Source of the DNA: Anaerolineae bacterium
GTDB taxonomy: Bacteria > Chloroflexota > Anaerolineae > Anaerolineales > Villigracilaceae
Assembly: GCA_017303735.1 (NCBI GenBank)
Contig: JAFLCF010000087.1
Location: 1-17,995, forward strand
DNA: 17,995 nt
Direction: 5' to 3'
How positions within the stretch are numbered: position 1 is the first letter of the stretch; every line of letters starts with the position of its first letter. Below the pieces are notes generated by a model. The model was given only the letters and a program-made list of their open reading frames with translations. It searched no databases and had not been told where the DNA came from. A program made the translations under genes and the position numbers. Below are positions 1 through 9,000 of the stretch, piece by piece.

Positions 1-2382
1 CATCTTCCTGACATGAAGCGCTACCGTATCGTGGTGCTGGACGAAAGCCACAACCTGCGTAACCGTGAAGGAAAGCGCTACAAAGCTATTCAGGAATACA
101 TCCAGAAGAACGAGAGCAAGGTGATCTTACTCTCTGCAACGCCATATAACAAAACCTATCTCGACTTGAGCAATCAACTGCGTCTGTTCCTGCCTGAAGA
201 TAAGGAGCTGCCTATTCGCCCGGAGCAACTCCTGAAAGAGATCGGGGAGACGGAATTCATCCGCCAGCACCAGAGCGGCGTGCGGACTTTGGCGGCGTTC
301 GAGAAAAGCACATACCCCGATGATTGGCGCGAGTTGATGCGCTTGTACATGGTGCGCCGCACGCGCAATTTCATCAAACAGAACTATGCACTGACCGATG
401 AAACCAATCGAAAATATCTTTTATTGGCAAGCGGTGAGAAATCACACTTCCCTGTGCGCACGCCGAAAACAGTAAAGTTCAATAACAACATAAAGATAGA
501 AGCGGATCAATACTCGCGGCTGTACTCGGATGATGTGGTCAAGGTGATCGATTCACTCAGTCTGCCGCGCTATGGACTTGGAAATTACATTAACTCCAAG
601 GCTTCACCTGCACCCAATGCGGCGGAGAAGAAGCAGTTAGAAGACCTGTCCCGCGCAGGCAAGCGGCTGATGGGATTTTGCCGAACCAATCTTTTCAAAC
701 GATTGGAGTCGAGCGGTGCGGTCTTTATCGAATCTATTGAACGGCATGTTTTGAGAAACTATGTTTTCCTGTATGCCATAGAAAAAGGTTTGCCTCTTCC
801 TTTGGGAACCCAGGATTCTGGGTTGCTGGATACACGTATCAATGACGAAGATACCGACTTACTCAATTTTGTAGATGATCCCAACGAAGATGAAGACGCC
901 AGCGAAATGGCTGGAAATTCCATCAATGGAAAGCCGCTGCGCAAAGAGAGCGATTTCAAAAAACGTGCAGCGGAAGTGTATAACCTTTACGCAGGTGGAT
1001 ACAAGTCACGCTTCAAGTGGCTGCCTGCTCGCTTGTTCGCAAACAAACTTGAAAAAGATCTACGGAATGATGCCCAGTTTCTGGTTCAGGTGCTCAATAG
1101 TGCAGGGGAATGGGATTGGCAGAAGGACGATAAGTTCAATGCCCTGTATGACTTGATCTCCAAGACCCACAAGAATGAGAAGGTGCTGATCTTTACCCAG
1201 TTCGCAGATACGGTTCGTTATATCGGAGACTGTCTGGATGCCAAAGGCGTGACAAAATTTGCTGGCGCTACGGGCGGTGACGTAGACCCGACTGCGCTTG
1301 CCTGGCGTTTCAGCCCGAACAGCAATGGCGTTCGGAATCAGGTCCGGGCAGAAGAAGAACTGCGAGTGTTAGTTGCCACTGATGTATTGTCGGAAGGGCA
1401 GAACCTCCAAGATTGTTATGTAGTGGTCAACTATGATCTACCCTGGGCAATTGTGCGTTTGATCCAACGCGCTGGACGTGTGGACCGCATTGGTCAAAAA
1501 TCGGAAAATATCCTTTGCTATTCCTTCCTGCCTGTTGACGGTGTGGAAAAGATCATCAAGCTGCGTGCCAGGGTGAAGCAGCGTTTGCACGAAAATGCGG
1601 AAGTAGTTGGCACGGACGAATCTTTCTTTGAGGATGAAGTGAAAGAACAGACCATCCTTGATCTGTACAATGAAAAGGCTGGAATTCTGGATGGCGATGA
1701 AGAGGGTGAAGTGGATCTCGCCTCTTATGCATACCAGATCTGGAAGAATGCAATTACGTTGGATCCTGCTTTGCAGCGAGTTATCCCTGAATTGCCTGCG
1801 GTGGCGTATGCGACTAAACAGCACCAGACCAGCGAGAAAGAACCGCAAGGGGTAATGGTGTACATGCGTACCGCCGAAGGGAACGATGCTCTTACCTGGG
1901 TGGATAAGGATGGCAAGGTAGTAACTGATTCGCAGTATGTCATTTTGAAATCTGCTGAATGCGCACCGAATACCCCGCCACGACCCAGGCAGGAAAATCA
2001 TCACGACCTGGTGCGGACAGGCGTGGAAAATATCATCAAGGATGAGAAATCGTTTGGCGGTGCGTTGGGAAGACCTAGTGGGGCTCGCTTCCGCACGTAT
2101 GAACGGATCAAGCGGTTTGTTGACCAAAACGAGGGGACGTTCTGGGTAAGCAAAGACTTGCTGAAAGCCCTGGACGATATCTATCGCTTCCCGATGCGGG
2201 AAGGTGCACGTGATGTGCTGAACCGCCAATTGAAGGCGGGGATTCAAGATCAGCAACTGGCGGAGCTGGTTGTGTCGTTACGAGCAGAAGATCGTTTGAG
2301 CATTATTGAAGAAGATAAGATCGAAGAGAGCAAGGAACCTCATATCATTTGCTCCCTTGGCATTGTTCCAGCAGAGTCATAA
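1..2382 (+). CDS. SNF2/superfamily 2 helicase, C-terminal part (5' end outside window)
   Basis: ATP-dependent DNA translocase or helicase of the SNF2-like branch of superfamily 2, probably the motor of a restriction-type system. The frame is open to base 1 (His-Leu-Pro-Asp before the first Met at 13), and helicase motif I (Walker A) is absent, so the true start lies upstream. Numbering from that Met, motif II is DESH at 10-13 and motif III is SATP at 41-44. The second RecA domain carries VLVATDVLSEGQNLQD at about 452-467 (motif V) and QRAGRVDRIGQ at 485-495 (motif VI). About 290 further residues follow with no motif I recognise. The methyltransferase gene begins 54 bases after the stop on the same strand, so the two are probably co-transcribed. 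In class 1 DISARM an SNF2 helicase (drmD) precedes an adenine methylase (drmMI); this could be such a gene or a related stand-alone helicase-methylase system. The helicase assignment is secure; the system name is inference. Confidence 0.93.
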   Translation, partial: HLPDMKRYRIVVLDESHNLRNREGKRYKAIQEYIQKNESKVILLSATPYNKTYLDLSNQLRLFLPEDKELPIRPEQLLKEIGETEFIRQHQSGVRTLAAFEKSTYPDDWRELMRLYMVRRTRNFIKQNYALTDETNRKYLLLASGEKSHFPVRTPKTVKFNNNIKIEADQYSRLYSDDVVKVIDSLSLPRYGLGNYINSKASPAPNAAEKKQLEDLSRAGKRLMGFCRTNLFKRLESSGAVFIESIERHVLRNYVFLYAIEKGLPLPLGTQDSGLLDTRINDEDTDLLNFVDDPNEDEDASEMAGNSINGKPLRKESDFKKRAAEVYNLYAGGYKSRFKWLPARLFANKLEKDLRNDAQFLVQVLNSAGEWDWQKDDKFNALYDLISKTHKNEKVLIFTQFADTVRYIGDCLDAKGVTKFAGATGGDVDPTALAWRFSPNSNGVRNQVRAEEELRVLVATDVLSEGQNLQDCYVVVNYDLPWAIVRLIQRAGRVDRIGQKSENILCYSFLPVDGVEKIIKLRARVKQRLHENAEVVGTDESFFEDEVKEQTILDLYNEKAGILDGDEEGEVDLASYAYQIWKNAITLDPALQRVIPELPAVAYATKQHQTSEKEPQGVMVYMRTAEGNDALTWVDKDGKVVTDSQYVILKSAECAPNTPPRPRQENHHDLVRTGVENIIKDEKSFGGALGRPSGARFRTYERIKRFVDQNEGTFWVSKDLLKALDDIYRFPMREGARDVLNRQLKAGIQDQQLAELVVSLRAEDRLSIIEEDKIEESKEPHIICSLGIVPAES

Positions 2383-2385
2383 AAA

Positions 2386-2419
2386 GATTGCTTCGGGCAA
2401 AGTATGCCTTCGCAATGAC
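2386..2419. repeat. REP-like imperfect palindrome between helicase and methyltransferase genes
   Basis: The sequence runs attgcttcgggca, a short spacer, then tgccttcgcaat. The outer arms attgc/gcaat and inner arms ggca/tgcc pair, leaving a small bulge. This ATTGC-TTCG...TTCGCAATGAC pattern resembles dispersed extragenic palindromes I associate with Anaerolineae genomes (from memory). Only one copy is visible here, so repeat status is unproven; it could simply be an mRNA hairpin. Confidence 0.35.
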
Positions 2420-2436
2420 ATACACAAGGATAAATC

Positions 2437-5400
2437 ATGGTTTTTAGAATTGCTGAAGCACGCAAATATTTACAGATCTTTGATCTGCCAAAGTTATTTG
2501 TGGAGGAAATGGGCTGGGATCGTGCCAGCCTGGCTACGATTCAGATCGCTACAAATGGCGATAAATTTAGTTTGACAATGATTGCCCAGAAGCGCGGGTT
2601 TGCGGCGTATCTCTGTTCGCCAATGCCCGACGGCAAAATGCCTGATGCGGCGTTGCGTTATAAGATCGAAACCCAGGTGCGGAAATATTCGCACGAGCAT
2701 TTGATCATTTTTACCAACCAGGATAAGACCATACAGAAATGGCAATGGGTTCGCCGAGAGCAGGGTAAGCCAATTTCTAGACGTGAGTTTGACAAGATTG
2801 AAATTATCTTACAAAGGCTGCAAACCGCTACATTTGATTTAAGTGAAGAAGACGATCTGACCATCATTGAAGTAGGTCAGCGTATGAAAAAAGCTTTCGA
2901 TGTAGAGAAGGTGACCAAGAAGTTCTACGAGCGTTTCCAGAAAGAACATGAAGCATTCCTGAAATTCATCAAGGGCATTCCAGATAAGGAAATGCAGCGG
3001 CATTATGTATCAGTTACGCTGAACCGCTTGATGTTCATTTACTTCATTCAGAAGAAGCAATTCCTGAACAATGACCCAGACTATCTTCGTCACCATTTAG
3101 AAGAGAACAAGCAAAAGGGCAAGGACAAGTTTTATACCGATTTCTTATGCCCATTGTTCTTTGAAGGCTTTGCCAAAAAGAAACGCAGCGCGGAGATCAG
3201 GAAACTACTTGGTAATGTGCCGTACTTGAATGGCGGTATCTTCGAGCAGCACCAGATCGAAGAATTGCACAGCGAGAAGATTCAAATTCCTGATAAAGCC
3301 TTTGAGCAGTTGTTCGATTTCTTTGATGAATGGCGCTGGCACTTGGATGAACGTCCAAACAAAGAGGGGAACGAGATCAACCCTGATGTGTTGGGATATA
3401 TCTTCGAGCGTTACATCAACAATCAAGCCAAAATGGGCGCTTATTACACTAAGGAAGATATCACCGAGTACATTAGTAGAAACACCATCATCCCCCACCT
3501 GGTCGATGTGGCGCAGAAGGAATGCAAGGTCGCCTTTGAAGGGGAGGGGGCAGTTTGGCGGCACTTGCAGACTGACCCAAACCGTTACATTTATACGGCA
3601 GTCCGCTATGGGGTAGAGAATGCTTTACCAAAGGAAGTCGCTGCTGGTGAGTCTGATCCGAAGCGGCGGGAGGAGTGGAACAAGCTTGCCCCAGAAGGAT
3701 TCGCTTTGCCCACCGAAATCTGGCGGGAAGTGGTCGCCCGCCGCCGTCGCTATCAGGAAGTAAAGGAAAAGCTGTCGAAGGGCGAGGTCGCGTCCATCAA
3801 TGACCTGATCACGCTCAATCTCGACATCCGCCAGTTCGCGCAGGATGTTATTCAGGACAGCGACGCCGACCTGTTGCTGGCATTCTGGAAGGCGCTTACG
3901 CAGATCAAGGTACTCGACCCCACTGTGGGATCGGGCGCGTTCCTGTTCGCGGCGTTGAACGTGCTGGAGCCGCTGTACGAAGCCTGCGTAGAGCGCATGA
4001 GCGCTCTGGTGGAGGAACTCGACCGCTCAGGTGAGAAGCACAGCCCCAAAAAGTATGAGCCGTTCCGCAAGGTGTTGGAGCAGGTGCGCCAGCGTCCCGA
4101 TGAGGATTACTTTATCTACAAGTCCATCATCATCAACAACTTGTACGGCGTAGACATCATGGAAGAGGCGGTGGAAATTTGCAAACTGCGCCTGTTCCTG
4201 AAACTGGCTTCGCAGGTGGAGTCAGACCAGGCAAAGGAGAATTTGGGGATCGAGCCGCTGCCTGATATTGACTTCAACATCCGCGCGGGAAACACGCTGG
4301 TAGGCTTTGCCACGCGGGAGGATGTAAAACGCTCGGTGAATATGGGTATTGGGAGTGCAGGCGGCAAAGAAAAAGTGCAAGCCGAAAAACTTTTTGCCAT
4401 GCCCGAAGAGGATATACAACTAAATCTTATTGAAGAGAAAGCCAAAGATGTGGACAGGCTGTATAAACTCTTCCGCCAGCAACAGACCGAGTTCGGCGGT
4501 GAAGTGCGCCCCGAAGACAAGCGCGAACTGCAAAAGCGTTTGGTTGAATTGGAAAAGGAATTGAACATCCTGCTGGCAAAGCAGTATGCCATTCATAACC
4601 CCAAAGGCGAAGCCTATCAGAAGTGGTTGGAGTCGCATACGCCTTTCCACTGGTTTGTGGAGTTTTTTAGCACAATACAAGAAGGTGGCTTTGATGTCAT
4701 TATTGGCAATCCACCTTATGTGGCAACCAAAACTCTAGATTATGAATTACCCAGTGAAGAAGAAGATTTTCCAGATATTTACGCCAATGTTTTACTGCGT
4801 TCATTAGCAATCACAAAAAGTAATAGTCGTATTGGCATGATTGTGCCATTATCAATTACATTCAGCGGCGATCTAAAAAAACTTCGAGAAAAGGTTAAGC
4901 AAGCTGGAAGTTCTTGGTTTTCGTCTTACGACAATATACCAGCAGCAGTTTTTGCAGGTGTAAGCCAAAGATGTACCATCTGGATTGGAGCAAAAGATTC
5001 AAAAGTCAATAATCAGCATGCCAGCCCAATGTATCGTTGGCGTTCTGAATATAGACCTGTGTTGACACAACGCATTCAATACACCCAAATTCCAAATTCA
5101 ACTAACGTAGTCGCTGATGGTTTACCTAAGCTTGGTTCAGTTCAACAATCAAATACCTATTTGGCGCTTAATACTAAAATAAACCACCCCAACAATTCTA
5201 TTGGATTTGGAACAAAGTATTCAAAGTTTCAAATTGGTTTTTCTCAAGCCGCAAGAAATTTTGTTTCAGTGTTTTTAGAGCCGCCTCCATGTATAGATGA
5301 AAATACTCTCAAGTCAGTGGAACCATCAAAGATTGGCTTTGTTGATATGACAAACGAGCGAACTGCAAAGGCAGCTTTTGCAGTTCTGGCAGGAGAGTTT

Positions 5401-5934
5401 TATTTATGGTATTGGCTTGTTAGAGGGGATGGTTTTGATGTTACGACCTGGATCATCAAAGATTTTATAAAAGTGGTTTCAGCACTTGACGAGGACACCA
5501 TAAATCTGCTTGCCAAGTTAGGAGAATTGCTTGACGCTCGAAAAAATGAAGCGCTTGCCTTCAAAAAGAATGCTGGCAAATATGTGGGAAACTACAATTA
5601 CAAAAAACTATATTTCATAACAAGGCGTGCTGATTTGCTTCTTATGAAAGCAATCGGCTTGAGTTGGCAGGATTGTTTAGAAATTTTTGATTACGTTCAG
5701 CGAGTTCTTTCCATAAATGTATTTGCTGGAGAAAAATCAATTCCAGATAAAGTAAAGTCTAAATACCCTGTTCAAAAGACCAACTTAAAAGTAGAAGAAG
5801 CGTTGTATGGCGACATTGATAAACTACTGGTGCGTCACTACGGGTTGAGTGATGAGGAATTGGATTTCATCATCAATTATGATGTCAAGTATCGTACGGG
5901 TGCGTCCGCTGGGGAGGAAGACAGTGAAATGTAA
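2437..5934 (+). CDS. Eco57I-type (type IIG-like) DNA adenine-N6 methyltransferase
   Basis: A 1165-residue SAM-dependent DNA methyltransferase that would methylate adenine within a specific site. The SAM-binding motif I is DPTVGSGAF at 494-502. The catalytic motif IV is NPPY at 758-761, preceded by FDVIIG. The N-terminal 130 residues (IAQKRGF near 50, then HEHLIIF and WQWVRRE) resemble the nuclease-like domain of this family, but the usual acidic residue before the lysine appears as Gln, so cleavage activity is doubtful. A long helical linker with NPDVLGYIFERYIN and MGAYYTKEDITEY precedes the methylase core. The last ~380 residues should be the target-recognition region. The start is supported by AAGGA at 2426-2430, six bases before ATG. 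The DNA after NPPY is distinctly more AT-rich than the middle of the gene, suggesting a swapped specificity module. It pairs with the upstream helicase. It could be DrmMI-like, BrxX-like or a solitary type IIG enzyme; the methylase call itself is firm. Confidence 0.93.
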   Translation: MVFRIAEARKYLQIFDLPKLFVEEMGWDRASLATIQIATNGDKFSLTMIAQKRGFAAYLCSPMPDGKMPDAALRYKIETQVRKYSHEHLIIFTNQDKTIQKWQWVRREQGKPISRREFDKIEIILQRLQTATFDLSEEDDLTIIEVGQRMKKAFDVEKVTKKFYERFQKEHEAFLKFIKGIPDKEMQRHYVSVTLNRLMFIYFIQKKQFLNNDPDYLRHHLEENKQKGKDKFYTDFLCPLFFEGFAKKKRSAEIRKLLGNVPYLNGGIFEQHQIEELHSEKIQIPDKAFEQLFDFFDEWRWHLDERPNKEGNEINPDVLGYIFERYINNQAKMGAYYTKEDITEYISRNTIIPHLVDVAQKECKVAFEGEGAVWRHLQTDPNRYIYTAVRYGVENALPKEVAAGESDPKRREEWNKLAPEGFALPTEIWREVVARRRRYQEVKEKLSKGEVASINDLITLNLDIRQFAQDVIQDSDADLLLAFWKALTQIKVLDPTVGSGAFLFAALNVLEPLYEACVERMSALVEELDRSGEKHSPKKYEPFRKVLEQVRQRPDEDYFIYKSIIINNLYGVDIMEEAVEICKLRLFLKLASQVESDQAKENLGIEPLPDIDFNIRAGNTLVGFATREDVKRSVNMGIGSAGGKEKVQAEKLFAMPEEDIQLNLIEEKAKDVDRLYKLFRQQQTEFGGEVRPEDKRELQKRLVELEKELNILLAKQYAIHNPKGEAYQKWLESHTPFHWFVEFFSTIQEGGFDVIIGNPPYVATKTLDYELPSEEEDFPDIYANVLLRSLAITKSNSRIGMIVPLSITFSGDLKKLREKVKQAGSSWFSSYDNIPAAVFAGVSQRCTIWIGAKDSKVNNQHASPMYRWRSEYRPVLTQRIQYTQIPNSTNVVADGLPKLGSVQQSNTYLALNTKINHPNNSIGFGTKYSKFQIGFSQAARNFVSVFLEPPPCIDENTLKSVEPSKIGFVDMTNERTAKAAFAVLAGEFYLWYWLVRGDGFDVTTWIIKDFIKVVSALDEDTINLLAKLGELLDARKNEALAFKKNAGKYVGNYNYKKLYFITRRADLLLMKAIGLSWQDCLEIFDYVQRVLSINVFAGEKSIPDKVKSKYPVQKTNLKVEEALYGDIDKLLVRHYGLSDEELDFIINYDVKYRTGASAGEEDSEM

Positions 5935-5984
5935 TCAGTGGGAAGTGGTGAGAGTTTCTGTCCGCTGGTGGATCACTAGGGCTG

Positions 5985-6046
5985 CACCCTGCGGGTGAGA
6001 GGTTGGATTTCGTCGTTAGTAATCTGCATTTAGCACAAAGCTAAAT
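5985..6046. promoter_or_regulatory. Two short hairpins ahead of the STAND ATPase gene
   Basis: The 139-base gap between methyltransferase and STAND ATPase holds two perfect inverted repeats. CACCC-TGC-GGGTG lies at 5985-5997. ATTTAGC-ACAAA-GCTAAAT lies at 6028-6046, ending 27 bases before the ATG. Neither is followed by a T-run, so they are poor intrinsic terminators. The second could be an operator or a leader-RNA hairpin. No convincing -35/-10 pair was found, so it is unclear whether this gap starts a new transcript. Confidence 0.4.
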
Positions 6047-6073
6047 CAAAATAATAGTTACTCTGAGTGTGAT

Positions 6074-9000
6074 ATGTCAAATAGTAAAAAAAACATCATT
6101 AAGTCCAAAATAGAAACCCGAAAAAAAGATCTTTTTTTCGGACGTGAGCGTGAAATAAGTTATATTTCTAGGTGGCTGTATGGGCACGATAGAGGTGGCG
6201 TTTTGCAGGTTGTTGGACAAGGAGGGACTGGAAAGACTTCTTTAGTTCGAGAAGTTATAAATACTCCCGAGTTTTCATTGGATAAAAAATTTGAAGGAAG
6301 GGTGGTTTGGGTAGATTGCGCAGATATCCAAAACAGGATTTTAGAAGGTATTTTTACTTCTATTCGTCAGCAACTAAAAATTCAAACTTTCGATAATAAA
6401 TCAAAAATCGTAGAGCAAATAAACTCATACATACAAGATAATCCATCTATATTAATATTTGATTCCTTCGAAACACTTGAAAATAATGATGCAATAATTT
6501 CATTTATTTCGCACATTAGTAGACGAGCAAAAATAATTATTATTGCTCGTCAAATGTTTAAAGAATTCCATCGTTCTTCAGACACAATAGTTATTGAGCT
6601 TTCTTCTTTCTCCTTTCAGGAAGCCTCTGAATTGATCAGAAAACGGATACCAGAGCTTTCAAGAGAAGAGGGGGAGCAAATCATAAAACTAACATCTGGG
6701 CACCCTCTTGCTCTCGGGTTAGTCATTGATCTCTTGCATCAGGGTGGGTCTATAAACGACATTCTTAAAACTAACTATCCAAGAGATCGCGTTTTAGGCA
6801 CTGTTATCGAGCGTTTTCTTAGGACATTGGGCGAATCGGAAATCTGGCAGCGTGAAATAATTATTGCTGCATCTTTCTTTAATGGCCCTTCACAAATGGT
6901 AAATTGGGCAATTGTCGCAGATCTTAATTACAGTGAACTTCCAATAGATGTTCTTAAAAGTCAATCTTATATAACCCAAGCATCATCTGGTTACGTGTTA
7001 CACGATGCGATAAAGTTTTCGATTCTTCAACAGGTTTCACCTGAAAAATCTGAGATTTACGAAAAAAGATTTACTGATCTTTATAAGTCCATGACAAAAA
7101 CTAAAGATCAAACGCTTCTCGAAAATGAATGGAGCAATATTACAAAGGCTATTGAAGTAGCGTTCAAAAATAAACAATTTACAATTGCTTGGGATATAGT
7201 GACGAACGTAAAGGAATTCATATTTGCATCAAATTACATTAAAGAATATTTGTATTGGGCAGATACAGCAATCGAAGCGGCTGAAAAAAAAGGCGATAAA
7301 TTAACATTAGCATACCTGATTGACGATCGTTCCGAAGGATACTTATATTCGGGGCGATACGAAGAAGCATTAATTGACTTAAAAAGTATAGTTAACGGGA
7401 ATGAATTATCAAATTATTTACCAATAAGACTTTCGGCTCTAATAAAAATAGGGGAAATTTATTTAGCGCAAAAACAACTAGAAGAGTCGCTGGGGATATT
7501 TGAGAGCGCACTAGGTATTGCCAGGAATGTTGAAAGCAAAACTTCTGAGGTCTCAATTTTAATAAACACTGCTTTAATCTATTCTCAATTGGGGGTAAAA
7601 CAGAAATCTCTTATTTTTCTTGATCAAGCGATCTTCTTAGCAGAAGGAATCGGCGATCGCTTATCCGTAGCAAATGCATTGGGACAAAAAGCAAAAATAG
7701 TTGAGAAGACAGACCCATACAATGCGATTGAGATTTACCAAAGAATATTAATAATTCACGATGAGTTGGGCAATAAGGCTGGACGGATGAGAGCGCTAAG
7801 AAACTTGGGTGATCTTTATATGTCACTCGAAAAGTTAGAAAATGCTGAGGAAATATATCTGGATTTATTAAGAGTTGACAGTGTGTTAGGAGCAAAAAGT
7901 TATCTCGCTCCTGTTCTGAATGCACTTGCTGAAATAAGAATGCTTTCTAGAGATTTTTCTGCCTCGATCGATTATGCTCAAAATGCTCTGAGACTGGCGA
8001 GAGAGCATGGTGATTTAAGACATGAAGTGAATAGTTTGCTGGTAATAGCGGATAATCAGAGAGAATTGGGCAATTTCAAAATAGCAGCCGAAACATATGA
8101 GAAAGTATTAAAACTAAACAGCCGGATCAAGGCGAAAAATTCAACAACTTCAATTTACCTAAAACTTGGAGAAGTTTACGAATCCATCTTCCAAAATGAA
8201 AGTGAATTCGGCACGTTTGATAAAGCGCTTCAATACTACCAGACTGCCCAGTTTGAAGCAGAAAAAACAAAAGATATAGATATATCTGAGATTACTAAAG
8301 TTCAACTTAGTGGACTTTTTATAAAGGCTTATCAAAAATCCAATAATCAAGATTATTACAAAAAAGCTCTAGAAATATTGAAGACTATAAAAACAGAAAA
8401 GGAATTTATTCAAATCCTTTGTCGAGAGAGCTATGGAAAGGCTTATTTTTCGCATTACTTGCAAGTAAAAGAAAAGACTGAACTAGAAAAAGCAAGGGAA
8501 TATTTACAAAACGCATTTGATTTTGCGCTTTCCCAAGACAATCTCCCAAAATGGCTGGATTTACTTCCTGTTTTATCAAAAATTTACTTTGAACAAGCAC
8601 AAGCGGTGAATTGGGAAAAAATTTGGGAACTTGGGACTAAAGCCATTAAGGAACTTGCGCGCAGCAAAGATGCAACATATACAGATCGAGTTGCGTCAAC
8701 GATAGCAGAGAGTGTTCAAATAGCTTCAAAGAAGGGCGATAGCAATTTTGCAATCCAGCAACTTATTGAAATAACAGAATACTTCCAAAACTCTGAGTTG
8801 GAAACTCCTGACGCAATCCAGCAAGCTTTAAACAACTTGCGTAGAGATTTGGGCGAGGAAAAATTTACTTTATTATATGCAAGCGCAAAAGGAAAGTTGA
8901 CATCAAACATAGCGTCAATGCTTGAAGAGTCAAGAACACTCATGGGTAATCAGCAGTTTGAATTTGCTGCAAGGAAACTGAGTGATGCTTTAAATTTATT

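Noticed and set aside
1438..2256. 272-codon open frame on the minus strand
   Set aside because: It lies entirely antisense to the C-terminal half of the SNF2 helicase, whose motifs are clear. Its translation shows no domain and looks like a shadow frame.
4116..4592. 158-codon minus-strand open frame
   Set aside because: Antisense to the methyltransferase core. It is Ser/Phe-rich low-complexity translation typical of a shadow of a coding strand.
5933..5944. 12-base string aatcagtgggaa shared with 13411-13422, considered as a direct repeat flanking an island
   Set aside because: Several exact 12-mers are expected to recur by chance in 18 kb, and the flanks show no further similarity.
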